Assembly: GCA_020091685.1 (NCBI GenBank)
Contig: CM034599.1
Location: 30,357,920-30,421,919 of the forward strand
DNA: 64,000 nucleotides
Source of the DNA: Lutjanus erythropterus
Lineage: Eukaryota; Chordata; Actinopteri; Lutjaniformes; Lutjanidae
Direction: 5' to 3'
Part shown: positions 45,061-58,253 of the stretch, in pieces
Numbering within the stretch: the first letter of the stretch is position 1
How the letters are laid out: the number at the start of each line of letters is the position of its first letter
Notes under the pieces: model-generated
What the model was told of the DNA's origin: nothing
Databases searched by the model: none
What the model saw: only the letters and a program-made list of their open reading frames with translations
Program-made: the position numbers and the translations under genes

Positions 45061-46835
45061 TCTGGTGGAGATCAGCACTTTACTAAGTAAACTTTTCTAG
45101 TGTTAAATAGAAACTAATAAGATATATGTATATTTAGCAGTTGGTGCATTTTAGGAAACTGCTATGCTTTTCCAGCCTGAATGATGGTGATACAACCAAA
45201 TTAAGTTTTTTATTTTTATACATGTGAATATAGTGGTTACAATTAGCACAACACTCGCTTGTTTCTATTGGTAGCTGTCAGGTAGGCTACACAACCTGAC
45301 CTAGATGTCATCTGGATTCATTCGACATCTCCTGTACTCTTAAGAAGTGTTTAACTGTGAAATCTTTCTATCTCCTCTGTATTAATCCTAGTGGTATGTG
45401 TGTCATATTTTCTTTGAGCATGTACCGTATTGTACTTACCGGCAGTGAAAGACTAAGGTTTCCAGTTAAGGTTCAAAAACAGGAAAGAAAATCAATAAGA
45501 AGCTCATTCCATCATATATTCCACTAAAGCACTAACTATTTCTATGCAATCTGGCAATTCTTTTTTCCATTACAGACGGATAGTGAATAATAACTCCACA
45601 AAATGGAGAGGAAAATGAAATTCCTATTAGCTCTAATTACTTCTCCCATTTATCCTTGAAGAATGACATGAAGATTAATGAAGCCCTCCACTATTTTAAG
45701 CAAGGTTATTTAAATGAGTGATTTTACTCTCCTTATATCATTGCATTAATCTTAACAGAAGACAAGTATGTTTCTCTTTTTTTATAATCTTTTTTATTAT
45801 TCAGGCCTTCTTAGTATTCTTTACCATGCTCTTTAAATAGCATCCATAAGATAGTGACGTGAAGTGAAACGGCAGTAAACTGTCTGCTGGTGTTGGGTAA
45901 CATCCAAACGCCTCGTCCAAAATTTTAATTAACATAGTGGCTTTGGCCCTTGCTCTTGTGATCACGAGTATTTTGAATCAACCCTCTTGTTCATGTCATG
46001 GAAAGCAGACAAGAAGAGCCAGCAAACTGCAAAAATTATGCACAATTTAAAAAATCCAGCACTAATTAACAGGCACAAGACAAGCAGGATTTATTCGCTC
46101 TAAAAATTCAAATATATGCAGTATACATTATGTAAAATTTACTGATAAAGTCCCAGTTTACTTTGTGTACAATAAGTGAAGTCAGCAGAATACAATACAG
46201 AAAATTAACAGTAAGTGAAGTGAGTGGTTCATAAGTTAGGAACTGAAAGTAAGATTAAATGAATGCCGTGTTAAACTAACTTCAGAGGGAACAAATGCAT
46301 TAGTGAAAGTCCATTAGACCAAGTTCTGTTCCTGTTAATTCTCACTCTCTGTTGCTCTTTCTCCATTATGTTTCTCAGCCTGTTTCTCTCGTCACTGCCC
46401 CTGACTTTCATGTGTTTCTCTCCATCGATGCCTTCTTGATGGGAACATTCACAAAGAGAACAATCTTGTGTTGTGCGCGGTAATGGAGCAGAGTTGAGTG
46501 GAGCGGAGATGGCGGGGGGAAAGTGCCAACTGTGCCCTCCTACGCGATAATATTGTCATGTTAGATTACCCATCAGCCTGTTGGCACTGCCCTGCATCTC
46601 CTTGAACCCACAACCCCAGCTGAAGAGCAGCCAACTGCTAATGGTGTTTTTCTACAGAGAGCTGTTGTCTGCATACAGTGCAGTGAGCTATCACACTCAG
46701 TAACGCCTATTAAAGCTCTCATTTTTCAAGTATGTTTGCCAGCATGCTTTACTGTGATCTGTCAGCATGTTCACTTTTTCTTGTTTTAAAATTTCTTCCT
46801 ATACATGTAAATTTAATCAGTATAAGAGTGGCCAC
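45061..46835. other. Non-coding stretch, largely unique
   Basis: No coding frame above 60 codons between 45061 and 46730 and no repeat recognised. The part at 45580-45780 is AT-rich and rich in TAAT/ATTA words. Conservation cannot be judged from one sequence. Confidence 0.45.
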
Positions 46836-47011
46836 TTTACATTGCACCTGGAGCAGTTTCGCTAATTCAGTGCCTTGCTCAAGAGTACTCAGCACAGACA
46901 TTGGTACTGGACATGTAACACCAGATGTTCTCCAGTTGCAACTCAGAACTGAAATACAGCTGCCTGACAGCACTGGGCAATAAACCAGCGCTCTCTAAGC
47001 CATTCAGCAAA
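46836..47011 (-). mobile_element. SINE-like repeat, antisense, cut by a hAT insertion
   Basis: 'CAGTGCCTTGCTCAAGAGTA' with 'CTCAGCACAGACATTGG' and the closing 'CCAGCGCTCTCTAAGCCATT' are the antisense form of a common fish SINE: 'CCTTGAGCAAGGCACTGAA' body and a tRNA-like head near 46985-47011. The head end meets the hAT element at 47012. It is decayed: the usual GGTTCGA-type B box is not intact. Confidence 0.55.
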
Positions 47012-47564
47012 CAGTGCTGGGCAGTAATGCATTACTCAGTAACTTGTTATTGTAATTTAATTACTTTACCTAGGGTAAGGGATTACGTTTTCAAAAGTGT
47101 AATTCTATTACAGTTCCTAATTCAAGTAACACTGCGTTACTGCATTATGTGATTTCTAAGCACAGATGGGCTCTGAGCTCATCCTAGTCTGAATAAACAA
47201 TCCACCTGGATGTAAATTTTCTCTCTGTTGGCTTAATGACATTTTAAATGATGTTGAGGAGTGCAAGCTTTCCAAGTGATTTCTTTCATGTGTGTTGTAT
47301 TGATATCTACGTGTTTTATTTAACAATTTACTAATAATTTACTGCTTTCAATTTTGTTTCCATGCGTGCAGTAATGTTACTGCAGCAAATATCCTGGGAC
47401 ATTTAATCAGCAAAACTAAAAACTATAGTTATAAAAATGACAGAACAGAGGAAACTCTCACGAGGACACAGAAGTTAATAATCCAAGAAGTTATTATTAC
47501 TTCTTAAAGGAGTAATAAACAAAAAGTAACTTATCACCCTTGCTGAGTAATTTGTCCAACACTG
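47012..47564. mobile_element. Non-autonomous hAT-like element, 553 bp
   Basis: Left end CAGTGCTGGGCAGTAATGCA; reverse complement of right end CAGTGTTGGACAAATTACTC. Subterminal GTTACT/AATTACT words follow the well-known teleost 'GGGCAGTAACGCGTTAC' repeat. Flanking 8-mers TCAGCAAA (47004-47011) and TCAACAGG (47565-47572) agree at 5 of 8, a decayed target duplication. No transposase. Confidence 0.8.
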
Positions 47565-47572
47565 TCAACAGG

Positions 47573-50500
47573 TATACTAAACTAAGAATTCAAGGGTACC
47601 ATAATTACCGTAAATGATTTTCCTGTGATTATACTAGTTAGAGTGGAAACCTCTTATCATGGTAATGTCTTGTAAAACTGATCACTAGAAGTGGCAGATC
47701 ATTATAACTGAGTTGTTGTTTTTTTTTCATATTTATTATTCTTTCATTAATTGACATCAGTATATTATTACATGAATATAGAATATAAACTCGTTTGAGT
47801 GGACTACAAAAGGTAGCCTGAGGAGCACCAAGATTTGCTGCTCATTTGTTAATTTAGTTATGGTAATTTGTCATAAGCTTTGGGATGACTATGTTTTTCA
47901 TTGACAGAAACTTTTGTTTTGCCATCATGATTTCAATGTGCACCCATAACCTCGGGTAGCCAGCTGGAAGCACATGGGTTAGCCAGCTTGGCAGCTGTCA
48001 GAAAAGGCACCAAAGTAATAAACTAAACTGATATGGGATATGTCACGGTCCTCGGCGACTCACACAGACGCAGAAGGTAACCTTTCCAGCTGAAAGCAAC
48101 ATACTGGGCAACTTTAAGGTAAAGCCCTCCACCACATGCCGGGCATTGATGTGGTATAAAGATATGTCATTTTTATGCCTTAACTAACCAAGCTGCGACC
48201 GTTTTACAGCATTAATCACATGCTGAAAGGCTTTCTGTCCATGTGAGATACAGTGGCTTAAGGGTACCTCATGTTTATGTATCTGACACCAAGAGAGGTT
48301 GACAGATCATTGATATGTGACGAATGTGTTGGGTTACCACATGGAAAAATACAGTATCACAGGAGTTAAGTTAAAAAAAAGAAAAATAAATACTGTAGTA
48401 ATTTAGAGAGGTAATTTGGAGAAGTAAATTTGCTTTCCATATTTTATGTATGAAAAGACCCAAAATGAACTCTGTGAGCGGACTATTTGAGTGCCATCAA
48501 GATTTTTTTTTAAACAGTATTTATACAGGAACACTTTTGTCTGAAGCTTTTTGATCTATATTGCCTAAAAAGTTGATCACTACAACTGTTGATAAACTAA
48601 CCCAGCTCTTGTGCAGTTTGCCTCCATTTACTAAGCAAAGACTCAACCATGTACTTTTATTTGTGCAATTGTGGTCATTTTCACACATTATCAAGACAGG
48701 TGTGAGAGAAGTGTGAAGGTCTTTCACACTGTATGACTACACCAAGTCATATTTTTCTTTGTTTAATAGGAGTCAGATTAAGTGCCAATGCTTCAGAGCA
48801 AAGCTCTTCCTCTTCACTTTTACACCACTGTGATGTCTGTCTGCTGCACAACCACAAGGTCCCCTAATAGATGATCACATTCAGAACTGCCAATGAATTA
48901 AAAATACTACTACAAAAATGTCGTGATATGTTGGGATAGGACTAGTAGCTATTACTGATGGTGTGTAAAGCTGAAGGGCATTTACTGTACAGCGTTTTCA
49001 ACACATCCTTCAGTACGTTGACCCTGACAGCTCTATATAATAGAATATGGAAAGCATATACATCAGCAAATAAAAGCAATTATGAGCACATGCTTATGCT
49101 GTAAAGGATTTTCGTGAGAGATGTGAAAGCTTGTGCTCATATTTAGGACATTTACCACCCTTCACCGCTCAAATCGCACTGTGCTATTAATAACCAGAGT
49201 TAGATGACCAGATCCAACATGTCAGAGAGAAGCTGCACCAGGATGGAGGTGAAAACATTTTATGCCATATGACTGAGTTAATTTGTCATTTGTCTGATGA
49301 GCTGCTAGCTTACTGGAATCCACAGGATCTGTGCACTGAGCTAATAATGCTAATCACTGCCATCTAATCACTACCAGTGAGTAACTCATACCTCTGTGTG
49401 AGAAAAACACATGAAATATCTCTTTGATGCCAGACTACCATGGCACCGTTATATGACTTAAAGTTGATCTGCGCCGTGGTATAGGGAACAAAGGCTGTTT
49501 TACACAGTGTGCTTATTTATTGTTCCCTCCAAAACTCTAAAGAATAGTTTACTGTGGAATTTGCTCTACATATTTGTCCAGATTTCCCTTAGCCGACACT
49601 GAATAAATATCAAGTTTGCTCGGGCTTTGTAGAAAAGGACAGATTCAGCCTTGTTGCAGGTATACAAAGTCTTCGATGTAAAAACTTCTTTATTCTCTCA
49701 TCAAGCAACATTCCACTTGGGTGGCTCCGTGCTGCCAATTCTTTGCTCACAGCGATCTTTTGTGCATGAAGAAAGAAGAAAGTGAGGGGGCTGATGTGAG
49801 AGAGAATGAGAACAGATAGCTAAATATGGCTGAGGGAAAAATTAAGTTAATTAGTAAGGCGCGCATAGAGGTTACAATATGTTAAGTCTGCATCATGGCA
49901 CCAGCTCATTTATATTCAGATGTGTGCATAAATGAATTGATGAACAAAGCAGAGAATGTTTGTAGAGATTTCAGAAATAATCAATAGTTGATTCTTGTTT
50001 ATTTATGAGCCTTTTTACAGTAAAGAGGTCATCATTATTCTTTTGAGTGTCTTTTTAGCAACTTTTTTTCTCTTAGTGTGTTTTAATTCAAATATATTCC
50101 TACATTGTTCTGTATTTAGCCAATAGTTTGAAAAGTTGCTTGTTATTATTCAGGAAAAAAAAAAAAGATTTCTGAAATGTAATGCAGCATATTTAAGAGT
50201 GCTACTTTATACTTTTATCTATGTACATTTTTAAGTACAGAATTTTCTAATATTAAGATATTTATTAAAGGCATAATATTCGTATACTGAGAACTGCAGT
50301 AAGATTAACACATCAAGAAACAGGAATGCAGCAGCATTGCAATTTCAGATTCCTTTTAACTGACTTATACATTTTATATCTTTACTGTAAAGAGTATTTA
50401 CATTGCAAAACAGAATCTTTTGATTTATGAAACAGTTCATAAAACTTAGTTTAGTCAAAACATAAAAATTAAAGAGTTGAAAAGTACAGTACAAGGTATG

Positions 50501-53394
50501 AAGATGTGGAAATATATTTCAACAATTATTTGCCCAGTTCAATCTGACTTCTGGCATAAACCACTCTCAGTCTATCTGAATACAGAGATGGATCACTTTG
50601 TTCCAAGACGAGATACAAATATAAGTTTGCTACTCGTAGTGAGTTGGGATGCATCATAAGAGCAACATATTAGTGTTTTACGTGCAGGTCATGACTTCAT
50701 GCACCGTTATCATGATCTAAATGTCACATCTCCTGATTTATGGGCTTCAGCGGGAGTGGAAAACACATCTGTTAAACCTACAACACAAATCAAGGCATGC
50801 TTTTTTTTCCTTTCAGCTGCAGGTCTACATGTTTAGAACAATGGACTGGCAGTAATTGTGTTCTGACTAAGCCACATGCTAAATGGCCTTGAGCCTTTTG
50901 TGTGCACCGGGTTGACCACAGCATACGAGTTTTACACCGTATATATATCAAGCTGGTGCTTTGACAATACATGTTAGATTTGCCTAAACACTAACAGCTG
51001 GAGATGGCATCACTGAAACAATGTCCCAGAGGGACAGATGGATTGTGGCTTCCAATGAACAAAGCCCATTTAGGACAAACAGATTATGGGGTTTACTGTA
51101 ATCTGCACATAATGCATTTTACTCCCTTCTTTATTTCCTGCATAATCCGCTACAATCCCATTTAATTTCATTGGCCTACAGATTATTCTGTTTTATGAAA
51201 TGTAATTGTCTGGCTCTAATGTAGTAGAATACATTATATGTGTGCATCATATTTCTATGAAGGAAAAGGAAAAAATGACAACTATATAACCGCATCTACC
51301 TCTGTATTTTATTACATTGTTATATGCATTGTTATTGCTCTTTTTGCAGGAAATTCAGTAAATTTTAAAATTGAAGGAATGAGACACTGCAAAGTCCACA
51401 TTATTCGTCTCTTTTTATGGAGAAACAGAGAACTTTTAAAATCCATATTCAGACAGAAGTGCAGAACGTGGACTGATTAAACTGTATAAATTAATTTCAT
51501 CAGGCGCTCAGACAAGATCATCCACTGTGGCAGATCTTTGATTTACTCTCAATGCCACACAATGAAGACTTGTTCCCTTCATCGCTTCATCTTCTTTTGA
51601 TGAAGTTCAGGCCACCTCCCTGTAAAAGTGACAGTGTTATTGTTTTATTTCCTCTACTCCATATGTCTAATATCCGCTCCCCAGCTCTCTTTCTCTTTTC
51701 CTGATGAACAGATTTTATATTGCTGCTGCTTGGCCAGGACAGTGATATAAAACTTTTTATTTTTTTCTGATGAGAAAGAAGGTGCTATCAGATCTGTCCG
51801 TCTGAAATTACTTTATGTGTCTTTCATTTCTGTAAATTTTATCCTAACAACATATTTCCTGCATTTTACTTTTATGTTTTGTTCGGTCAAACCAAATCAT
51901 ATCACAGGGTGACCAGAGAAGGTCAAACTGCAGTGGAGTTCAGCAGCATCACAACACACTGGTGCGTTATATTATTTATGGGCAGGGAGTAATCCTCTGT
52001 TATCTTGGAGCCGTGACTGACTCATTCTGGGGCAGAAAATATATTTGAAGTCATAACTTGTTTTTATTTGAGATAGCTGCATTTCATTTTCTTGAAAGGA
52101 GAGTGAGTTGCGACTTGTCAAATGCTCTAAATCGATGTAATAAAATTGAGAAGTGGGAGATGCAGCTTAATGGGCTGCATGTCTTGGAGCTAATTAATAT
52201 TATTAATTGCACAAATTAAAGAAAGAAAAAATAATTATTGATTTAGATTGTGCTCTAATTATACTGTTTATTAACTGTTACTTTTAGCAGTGAGGATGTT
52301 CTTTATAGGCCTAATCTATTTTTACATGGAATTCCTAACAAGATGTGTGTGTAAAATGTGTCTCTGGGTACTTAAGATAACTCATTCCTGACCATTAAAC
52401 TAACAATTTAATACCCTTATCCAAATACACCATTATCTTGTATAAAACACAATGAGTTTGCGAGACCCAGTGTTTTTCCATAGTGGCGACTGCCTAAGCA
52501 AACAACTGAGTGACACTTAATCATTAATCATTTGGAAAACCATATGTGACAATTAAACAGTGAAAATACTTAATGATGCTCAAGTTGTTTTTGAGCTTAT
52601 TTCTACTCCATTAAAAGTCCGGGCCATTTATCAATCGCAAATTATGCTATTACCACAAAAACAGATCTTGGAAATGTCACCGCTGCATCTATTCATTTCT
52701 CAGGTGTGAAGTGATTCATATTCCATTAAACAAATACGTAAAGAGTGTCTATCCCTCTAAAAATAAATTATCCTGACCTTCATAGAAATGAGATTTTAAA
52801 TGCAAATTACCTCTGCAGTGTAGGGAAAACTTCATCAATATCTTAGGCATGAATACCAATGATAAATGTGTCTGCCTGGAATCAATAAGTCTCTGTAGGT
52901 AGCCTGTATATACAGCATAACATTTAATATTTCTATTGCTATATGCTATAAAAATATGAGTTAATGTGATACAAGAAAGTGTTGTGAACAAATTGCACGA
53001 GAAAAAAGTCAAGCATCCATAAACTATAATTAATAGATTTATTGACCGTTTTACCTCACAATCATCCAGTCCCACGCACTAAATGGCATACTCCCTCAGT
53101 CAATAATCTCCCGTCTAGATGGAGGCAATTCACATTGAAGACTATTGACTTATGACATTTGTGCTCCTTCTCTGGCTTGGCCACACAGTACCATCCAGCT
53201 TCCTACAGATCCCCCAAAATCCATCACTTCTCGGAGTGGCATTTTCAAGTCTAGCAACAACAACTGATGCGGCTTATCGCAGACACAGGGATAACCAGGG
53301 AAGGAGATTGGCTAGTCCATCACTGCAGGCCACAGGGGCACCATCTGAATGTACCACAGTCCTGCTGGGTAATCAGTCTCCAACTATAATTTCT

Positions 53395-53398
<4 letters not shown>
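47573..53398. other. Long AT-rich stretch without recognisable repeats or genes
   Basis: Nearly 6 kb with only short frames (largest 108 codons, 52749-53075 minus, no domain) and, by eye, no known repeat. Compared with the repeat-rich remainder this is the cleanest unique interval of the window. Several segments (for example 51080-51200 and 52190-52270) are dense in TAAT/ATTA words. Confidence 0.5.

Positions 53399-53427
<29 letters not shown>
53399..53427. repeat. CA microsatellite
   Basis: Uninterrupted CA array of about 29 bases. The His/Thr repeat in the 99-codon frame at 53152-53451 is its translation. A second interrupted CA tract lies near 53926-53945. Confidence 0.9.
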
Positions 53428-53428
<1 letters not shown>

Positions 53429-54150
53429 ATCTCCTGAGAGAGGTTGCATAAGAGGCCCACTGGTCTGAAAGACAAGGGGAGCAGATAGACAGAGAGAGGG
53501 AGCAGCCATCACTCACAGGACACATACTGAGCACCCTTTCACAAAGCAATATACAACAGAGCAGCTACTTGACCAAATCATTTAGACAAGAAGACACGGT
53601 GGACAGGAGGACGGCTTGACATTGAGCGACAGTGCTTTCAAATGTTGGGTTTTTTTCTCGATGCAAGTGCTCACAGCGTGATCCCTGCTGACAGGTGTTT
53701 TTGTTATGGAGTTGTCAAGGTATATATGAGGCTTAGCAGCAGTGTCTTACTCCGCAGGGCTTTTGGTGTGTTGACAGATAAATGATATAGTTCTACTGAT
53801 GTGGTTGTAATGGCAGTGTCTCAGTTAATGCAGTGCTCTGGTAATTCAACTTCAGTTCCATCTCTGCTCACCTTAAACTTGTAATGGAAAAAGTTTTCAC
53901 TCTGTTGACAAGCACTGACGCGTGCACACACACATACACACACACTGCAGAAGCTTAAGTTTGCTTGTGTTAACTTTCTTTAAAAGAATCAGAAGAAAGG
54001 TAATTTTAAATTAAGAAAGATTTTCCTGAACCAGAGATTAGCCTGTCAGGGAGCTATTTTGATGAAGGGTTCCATACAAATCTTTCACCTGCACCAGGGT
54101 TAGGCGTTAACCATGGCGTGATGGCTCATAGCGACAAAAAGTTACTCTCA
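53428..54150. other. Non-coding stretch
   Basis: No gene or repeat family recognised apart from the interrupted CA tract near 53926-53945. Confidence 0.5.
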
Positions 54151-54484
54151 GACCTTTTCCATCAAATGGAACTGTTCCCATTCCAGTTCAAACACCTAAT
54201 CTTAACTGTTCTGGGCATTTCAACCAAAAATGAACTGGCTTTGAACCTGAAAAGTTGGTACTCTGCTGGAACCAAAAAATAGCAAGTTTTCCTTGTGAAA
54301 ACAAAGTGAGCCTTTGATATTTTACACGTTATTGTGCAGCGTACTCTGTTGATGACATCCTTGGTTACAAAGGTTCCATTCAAAACTGGTGGAAATGTGG
54401 GCTGAGTCACTAGATAGCACCAATGTTCCAAGGATTTTGAACAGAGGTGGTTCAAAAACGAGCATATTTGGTGGAAAAGGACCT
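54151..54484. mobile_element. MITE with 'CCTTTTCCACCAAA' inverted ends
   Basis: The left end GACCTTTTCCATCAAATGGA (54151) is mirrored by the right end, whose reverse complement is GGTCCTTTTCCACCAAATAT (ends at about 54483). The interior has GGAACTG/GGTTCCA words typical of this fish MITE class. The minus frames of 96-97 codons crossing it are not supported as genes. Confidence 0.65.
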
Positions 54485-55679
54485 TCAGTGGCCTCCAAAT
54501 GTTTTATCCCCATACTGTGAACCTTCACCAAAAGAACATTACAGTTGCACAAACTTACAACACGATCCTTATCAAAGAACCAGAAACACAAAGGTGGATT
54601 ATGAAAAAACAAAACAACAAAGAAAAATTAAACGTGGATAGAAGCAGAAGAGTGACACAGTTAATGGCACTAATATGGCTGCTTTCTGTGCACTGACAGC
54701 TCCACATCCCCATCCTTAACATGGAGAGGCTTTACAGTTGTCCAAAATGCATGTGACCTCGGTTGATCAAAAGTTAGATATTTAACTATCTATTACAAAA
54801 ACCCAAACAGAAAAAGATCTAATTGTTGGAGCTCACTGAGATGATACAAGACAGCAGCAGGAAGCTGCGCCTCTGAGGCACAGTTCCTTCTCAACTTTCC
54901 AGCCTTGTTTGCATAAATCCTTTGCAATCAGGTTTCAAGCATTTAAAATTCAAAACCCAACTACGGGGCATGCCCTGGGTTCAGATCTAACCCAGGAACT
55001 TTAGTTTCCTGATATCTTTCTCTGTCTCCTCTTATTTCTTGTCTAGGAATGGTTATTAACCTCTCATATAATCAGGTAATCAGATCGCACTCAATATCTT
55101 TTTCATTTATCAGTGTTATTCAGTGGGCCAAAAATATAGCACACACAGTAGCAGTATTACCACATTGACCTGAGCATTTTCAGCCTGAACATATTTGTTC
55201 CTAACCAGTATGACAGGTTTAATTGGCACATTTTTGATGGAAGCAGTTCAGCACTCACTTAGTCTTCGATCTCCTCTTGACAGTAAACTTCAGTGTCTTT
55301 TACTGCCTGCGCAGGCTGAGTAGGTGTTACTCGGTTGGATTCCCTCCAACCAATTACACCAGTCACTTGAATGAACGGGGTGAATAGTGACAACCTGTAA
55401 TTATCATTCTAAGTATTTTCTGAAGAGATTAATTCTTTCTGCATCAATGTGTCTAATCAAGATGGACTCTGCCTGGGCTGACAAATCAGCAGGGAAAAGA
55501 TAGAGAAGAGAGGCATTTGAACACAGGCCAGCAAACCCTTTCAACCCCCACCAGGGACCCTCATTCAAGACTCATTGTTCTCAAGTTTTTACAGAACTTT
55601 CTCTTTCATTTCCATCCCTTTACATTTCCTGAGTTAAATGCAGTTTTCATCCATCAACCGGACCCTTAATTAGTCTATT
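54485..55679. other. Non-coding stretch
   Basis: No gene or repeat family recognised. Confidence 0.5.
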
Positions 55680-55830
55680 TAAAGGAGCAGTGTGTAGGAT
55701 TTGATCTGTAGATAAAAACGTCTAATTTTGAGGTAACGGAAAAACAACGATTCTTAATTACTGGTGATTGTGAAGTGCTGCAGGAATGAGTTTGAAAACT
55801 CAGAAATGAATTCATGTATTAGCATGTCTT
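55680..55830 (+). mobile_element. Partial copy of the 12.19-kb element family
   Basis: AAAGGAGCAGTGTGTAGGAT at 55681 is the family's terminal sequence, and 'AACAACGATTCTTAATTACT' near 55743 matches the interior of the copy at 12191-12683. No right end found; the copy is partial or degraded. Confidence 0.6.
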
Positions 55831-56599
55831 GTTCCCTCATCTCGCAGTCAACGTGTATTTGGTTAGAGGCCTAAATTAAAGTCTGTGGTTAAGACAAACT
55901 TTAGACATTATCATGCTCTATAAAACAATATACAGCAGTAACTACTCTTATGAATTTTGAAGCATTGACATGTCTAGAGAGGAGGAATTGTTCAGATTAT
56001 TTTAAATGGGGTTGTATGAAGTACTTATTGATAGTCATTGTATTACCTTCAGTAGAGGCTGATCAGCATAGCCCCAGTTTGATGAAGCAGAGGGGAACCA
56101 GCAGGGAAGCTAAGTGATGAAGTGCTGTCAGCAACAAAAGGCATTTTAACCACTTAAAAAAATAAATATAGTGTACAACAAGTGTATGTTATATTTAAAA
56201 TATTTTCATCACTTTACTTACTATTTCACCTTTTCTGATAGGAAACCACCATTATAGATAGTTCATGGGCAAAGACCCAAAACTTGACAAATGGGTACCA
56301 TCAGACAAATTTTAGCTGTGATTTTTATTCCCATTATGGTTTGGTGTGATAGCCTTTGCTGACTGACAGCTAATTAGTAGTTTTCACCTTCTAAAGTTAT
56401 GGACTGGGATAGTGCCTTTCTGAGAATTGATAAAAAATGGTCAAAAATACCTCCAAAGTACCACATTAAGACACCAAAAAGACCACAGATGAATTCATGC
56501 TGTCATTAAAATATGTCCAATCTTTCAGCACCATATGAGGACAACGAAATTTTCCTTTCCTGAGACACCTTGGCACCCACCACAAGGGTAACATTATCA
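55831..56599. other. Non-coding stretch
   Basis: AT-rich, no gene or repeat family recognised. Confidence 0.5.
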
Positions 56600-56877
56600 T
56601 CAGGGGCCGTCTGTGTCTCAGAGGTAGTCTGTATCCAGTCCACATGTCAAAGTGTCCTTGGGTAAAGTACTGAACCCTATAGGCTGTGCCATCAGTGTGT
56701 GTAAGTGTGAGTGTGTGTGTGTTTGTATGCGTGTGGATGAGCAACTGATGCGCAGTTGACACCTTGCATGGTAGCCTCTGACAGTGTATGAATGTGTGTG
56801 TGAATAGGTGAATGCTAACATGTAGTGTAGTGTAGTCAGAAGACTGCTGTGTTAATATATTCCATTTACTATCATCA
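56600..56877 (+). mobile_element. tRNA-related SINE, full-length but decayed
   Basis: The head region (56605-56640) is a degenerate tRNA-like part ('GTGTCTCAGAGGTAGTC'). Then come 'CAGTCCACATGTCAAAGTGT', 'CCTTGGGTAAAGTACTGAAC', 'ACACCTTGCATGGTAGCCTC', a TG-rich 'GAATGTGTGTGTGAATAGGT', and the tail 'AGTGTAGTCAGAAGACT' to 'TATTCCATTTACTATCA'. The order is that of a very abundant percomorph SINE. The TG-rich middle (56693-56730) has expanded. Confidence 0.75.
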
Positions 56878-57288
56878 TCATCCATCGTCCTCACTCTCCC
56901 TCCGCTGCATGGGCTCACACAGGTTTGTGCCCCTCAGGCATGTGCATTCTGGTGGTTGGTCCGACCTCACACGCTTAGAGGAGAGCACCTGCAAGACAGC
57001 ATGTGGTCCTGGGGAACCACGTGCCCACTGGGTTTCCAGTGGTCTTCCTATGATCCTTAGGGCTTGGTACAGATGGCTGCGTTTGAAGAGAGCGTCTCCA
57101 GATTGAAGCCTGATAGCTGGCGAGAATGAAACGCAAGAATAGATGATCCTCATATGTTTTGAAGCTGGCTGGACTTGACCTCTGGCACAGAAGAGATGGT
57201 ACTGAAGAACGTTTACATCTGTAGTGTGTGCAGAGGGCAGGAAATCACATGCGCCATGTGACTCCCTGCAGCTTCTTGAAGAGCTCAT
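56878..57288 (-). CDS. 136-codon open frame in a GC-richer patch, unrecognised
   Basis: The distal part (about residues 52-136) is R/S/P/C-rich with a pair of Cys near C-T-C-L-R-G and ends E-S-E-D-D-G as it runs into the SINE. On the minus strand a modest acceptor-like 'TTTCATTCTCGCCAG' lies at about 57119, where the more protein-like part begins. No domain. The plus strand is also open over 56849-57106. Could be an exon, a conserved non-coding element or chance. Confidence 0.18.
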   Translation of the reverse strand: MSSSRSCRESHGACDFLPSAHTTDVNVLQYHLFCARGQVQPASKHMRIIYSCVSFSPAIRLQSGDALFKRSHLYQALRIIGRPLETQWARGSPGPHAVLQVLSSKRVRSDQPPECTCLRGTNLCEPMQRRESEDDG

Positions 57289-57734
57289 TGGAAAGCTACT
57301 TGGTTATGACGTGTCTGACTTTCCTGCATCCTGCAAACACACTAGTAATGTGGCAGCCATTTTTATTTGAAAAGTTGAAACCAGACTGCATCATTGAACA
57401 TGTTTTTGGTAGCAAATATATATATTCTAATAATATTATACATGATTTGAGTGCAAACTCACATTTTCAACTTGCCAATATTGTATTTATGTACCTTAAC
57501 AGCATATTTCATTTCAAAATCAAAATGTGTATGATGATTCAAACAGATTGCTTTTATTACAATGATCAACCTTAACCTAAATGTTTTAGGTGCCTTGGGT
57601 TCAAGATTACATCACTGTTAATATGATATTAGCTGTTTGTGTGCTTTTGGAAATTGTGCAAGGAAAATAACAAAATGTCCAATAAAAATGTAAAGCTGCT
57701 CCTGTGGAAAGGCTGTTAACATCTTCTCAAATTG

Positions 57735-57800
57735 GAGGTCCATAGTCTAATGTGTTTCTGTCATGGGGGTCCTTGGCATGAAAAAGTTTGGGAACCCCTG
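57735..57800 (-). mobile_element. hAT-type terminus ('CAGGGGTTCCCAAACTTTTT')
   Basis: In reverse complement from 57800 the sequence reads CAGGGGTTCCCAAACTTTTT, then CATGCCAAGGACCCCCATG. This is the classic terminal repeat of vertebrate hAT (Charlie-like) transposons. The rest of the element (towards 57730 and below) is not recognisable, so only one end is called. Confidence 0.65.
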
Positions 57801-58250
57801 CCCAGTCAAACCTTGATATAGTGCTTTTAAATGCCAATAAACGAGAAAGAGAGATAAGTGTTACCAAAGAAAAATGTGGAAATTTAACAAGGAGAAAGAA
57901 AAATGTTAATAAACAGGTTGCTGGCTCTGAGCAGCTCATTAATGGCTTATGGAAACATTAAAAAAGTAAATCAGACCTTCATTTGAGTAGCAGCAATCAA
58001 TATTTGAATGAGCACAGACTAACAATTGAAAAAAAAGTTTCTGGGGCGAGTGTTTTCATTACCACTGTGGCTGATTTCATTTAGACTGTTATTGTGTTCC
58101 ACTAAGAAGCAAAATCATTTGATTTATCTCCTCAATTAAGGTTTAATTTCATAATTTTTGAATGGAATTCACCCCGGGGACTGGTGGCAATTTGTTTTCA
58201 TTTGCCATTTTCGTCATGAATACACGAGAAAATGTTTTTCCCTGAGTGCA

Positions 58251-58253
<3 letters not shown>
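57801..58253. other. Non-coding stretch
   Basis: No gene or repeat recognised. Confidence 0.45.

Noticed and set aside
52749..53075. 108-codon minus-strand frame with hydrophobic start
   Set aside because: No domain or splice evidence; AT-rich chance frame.
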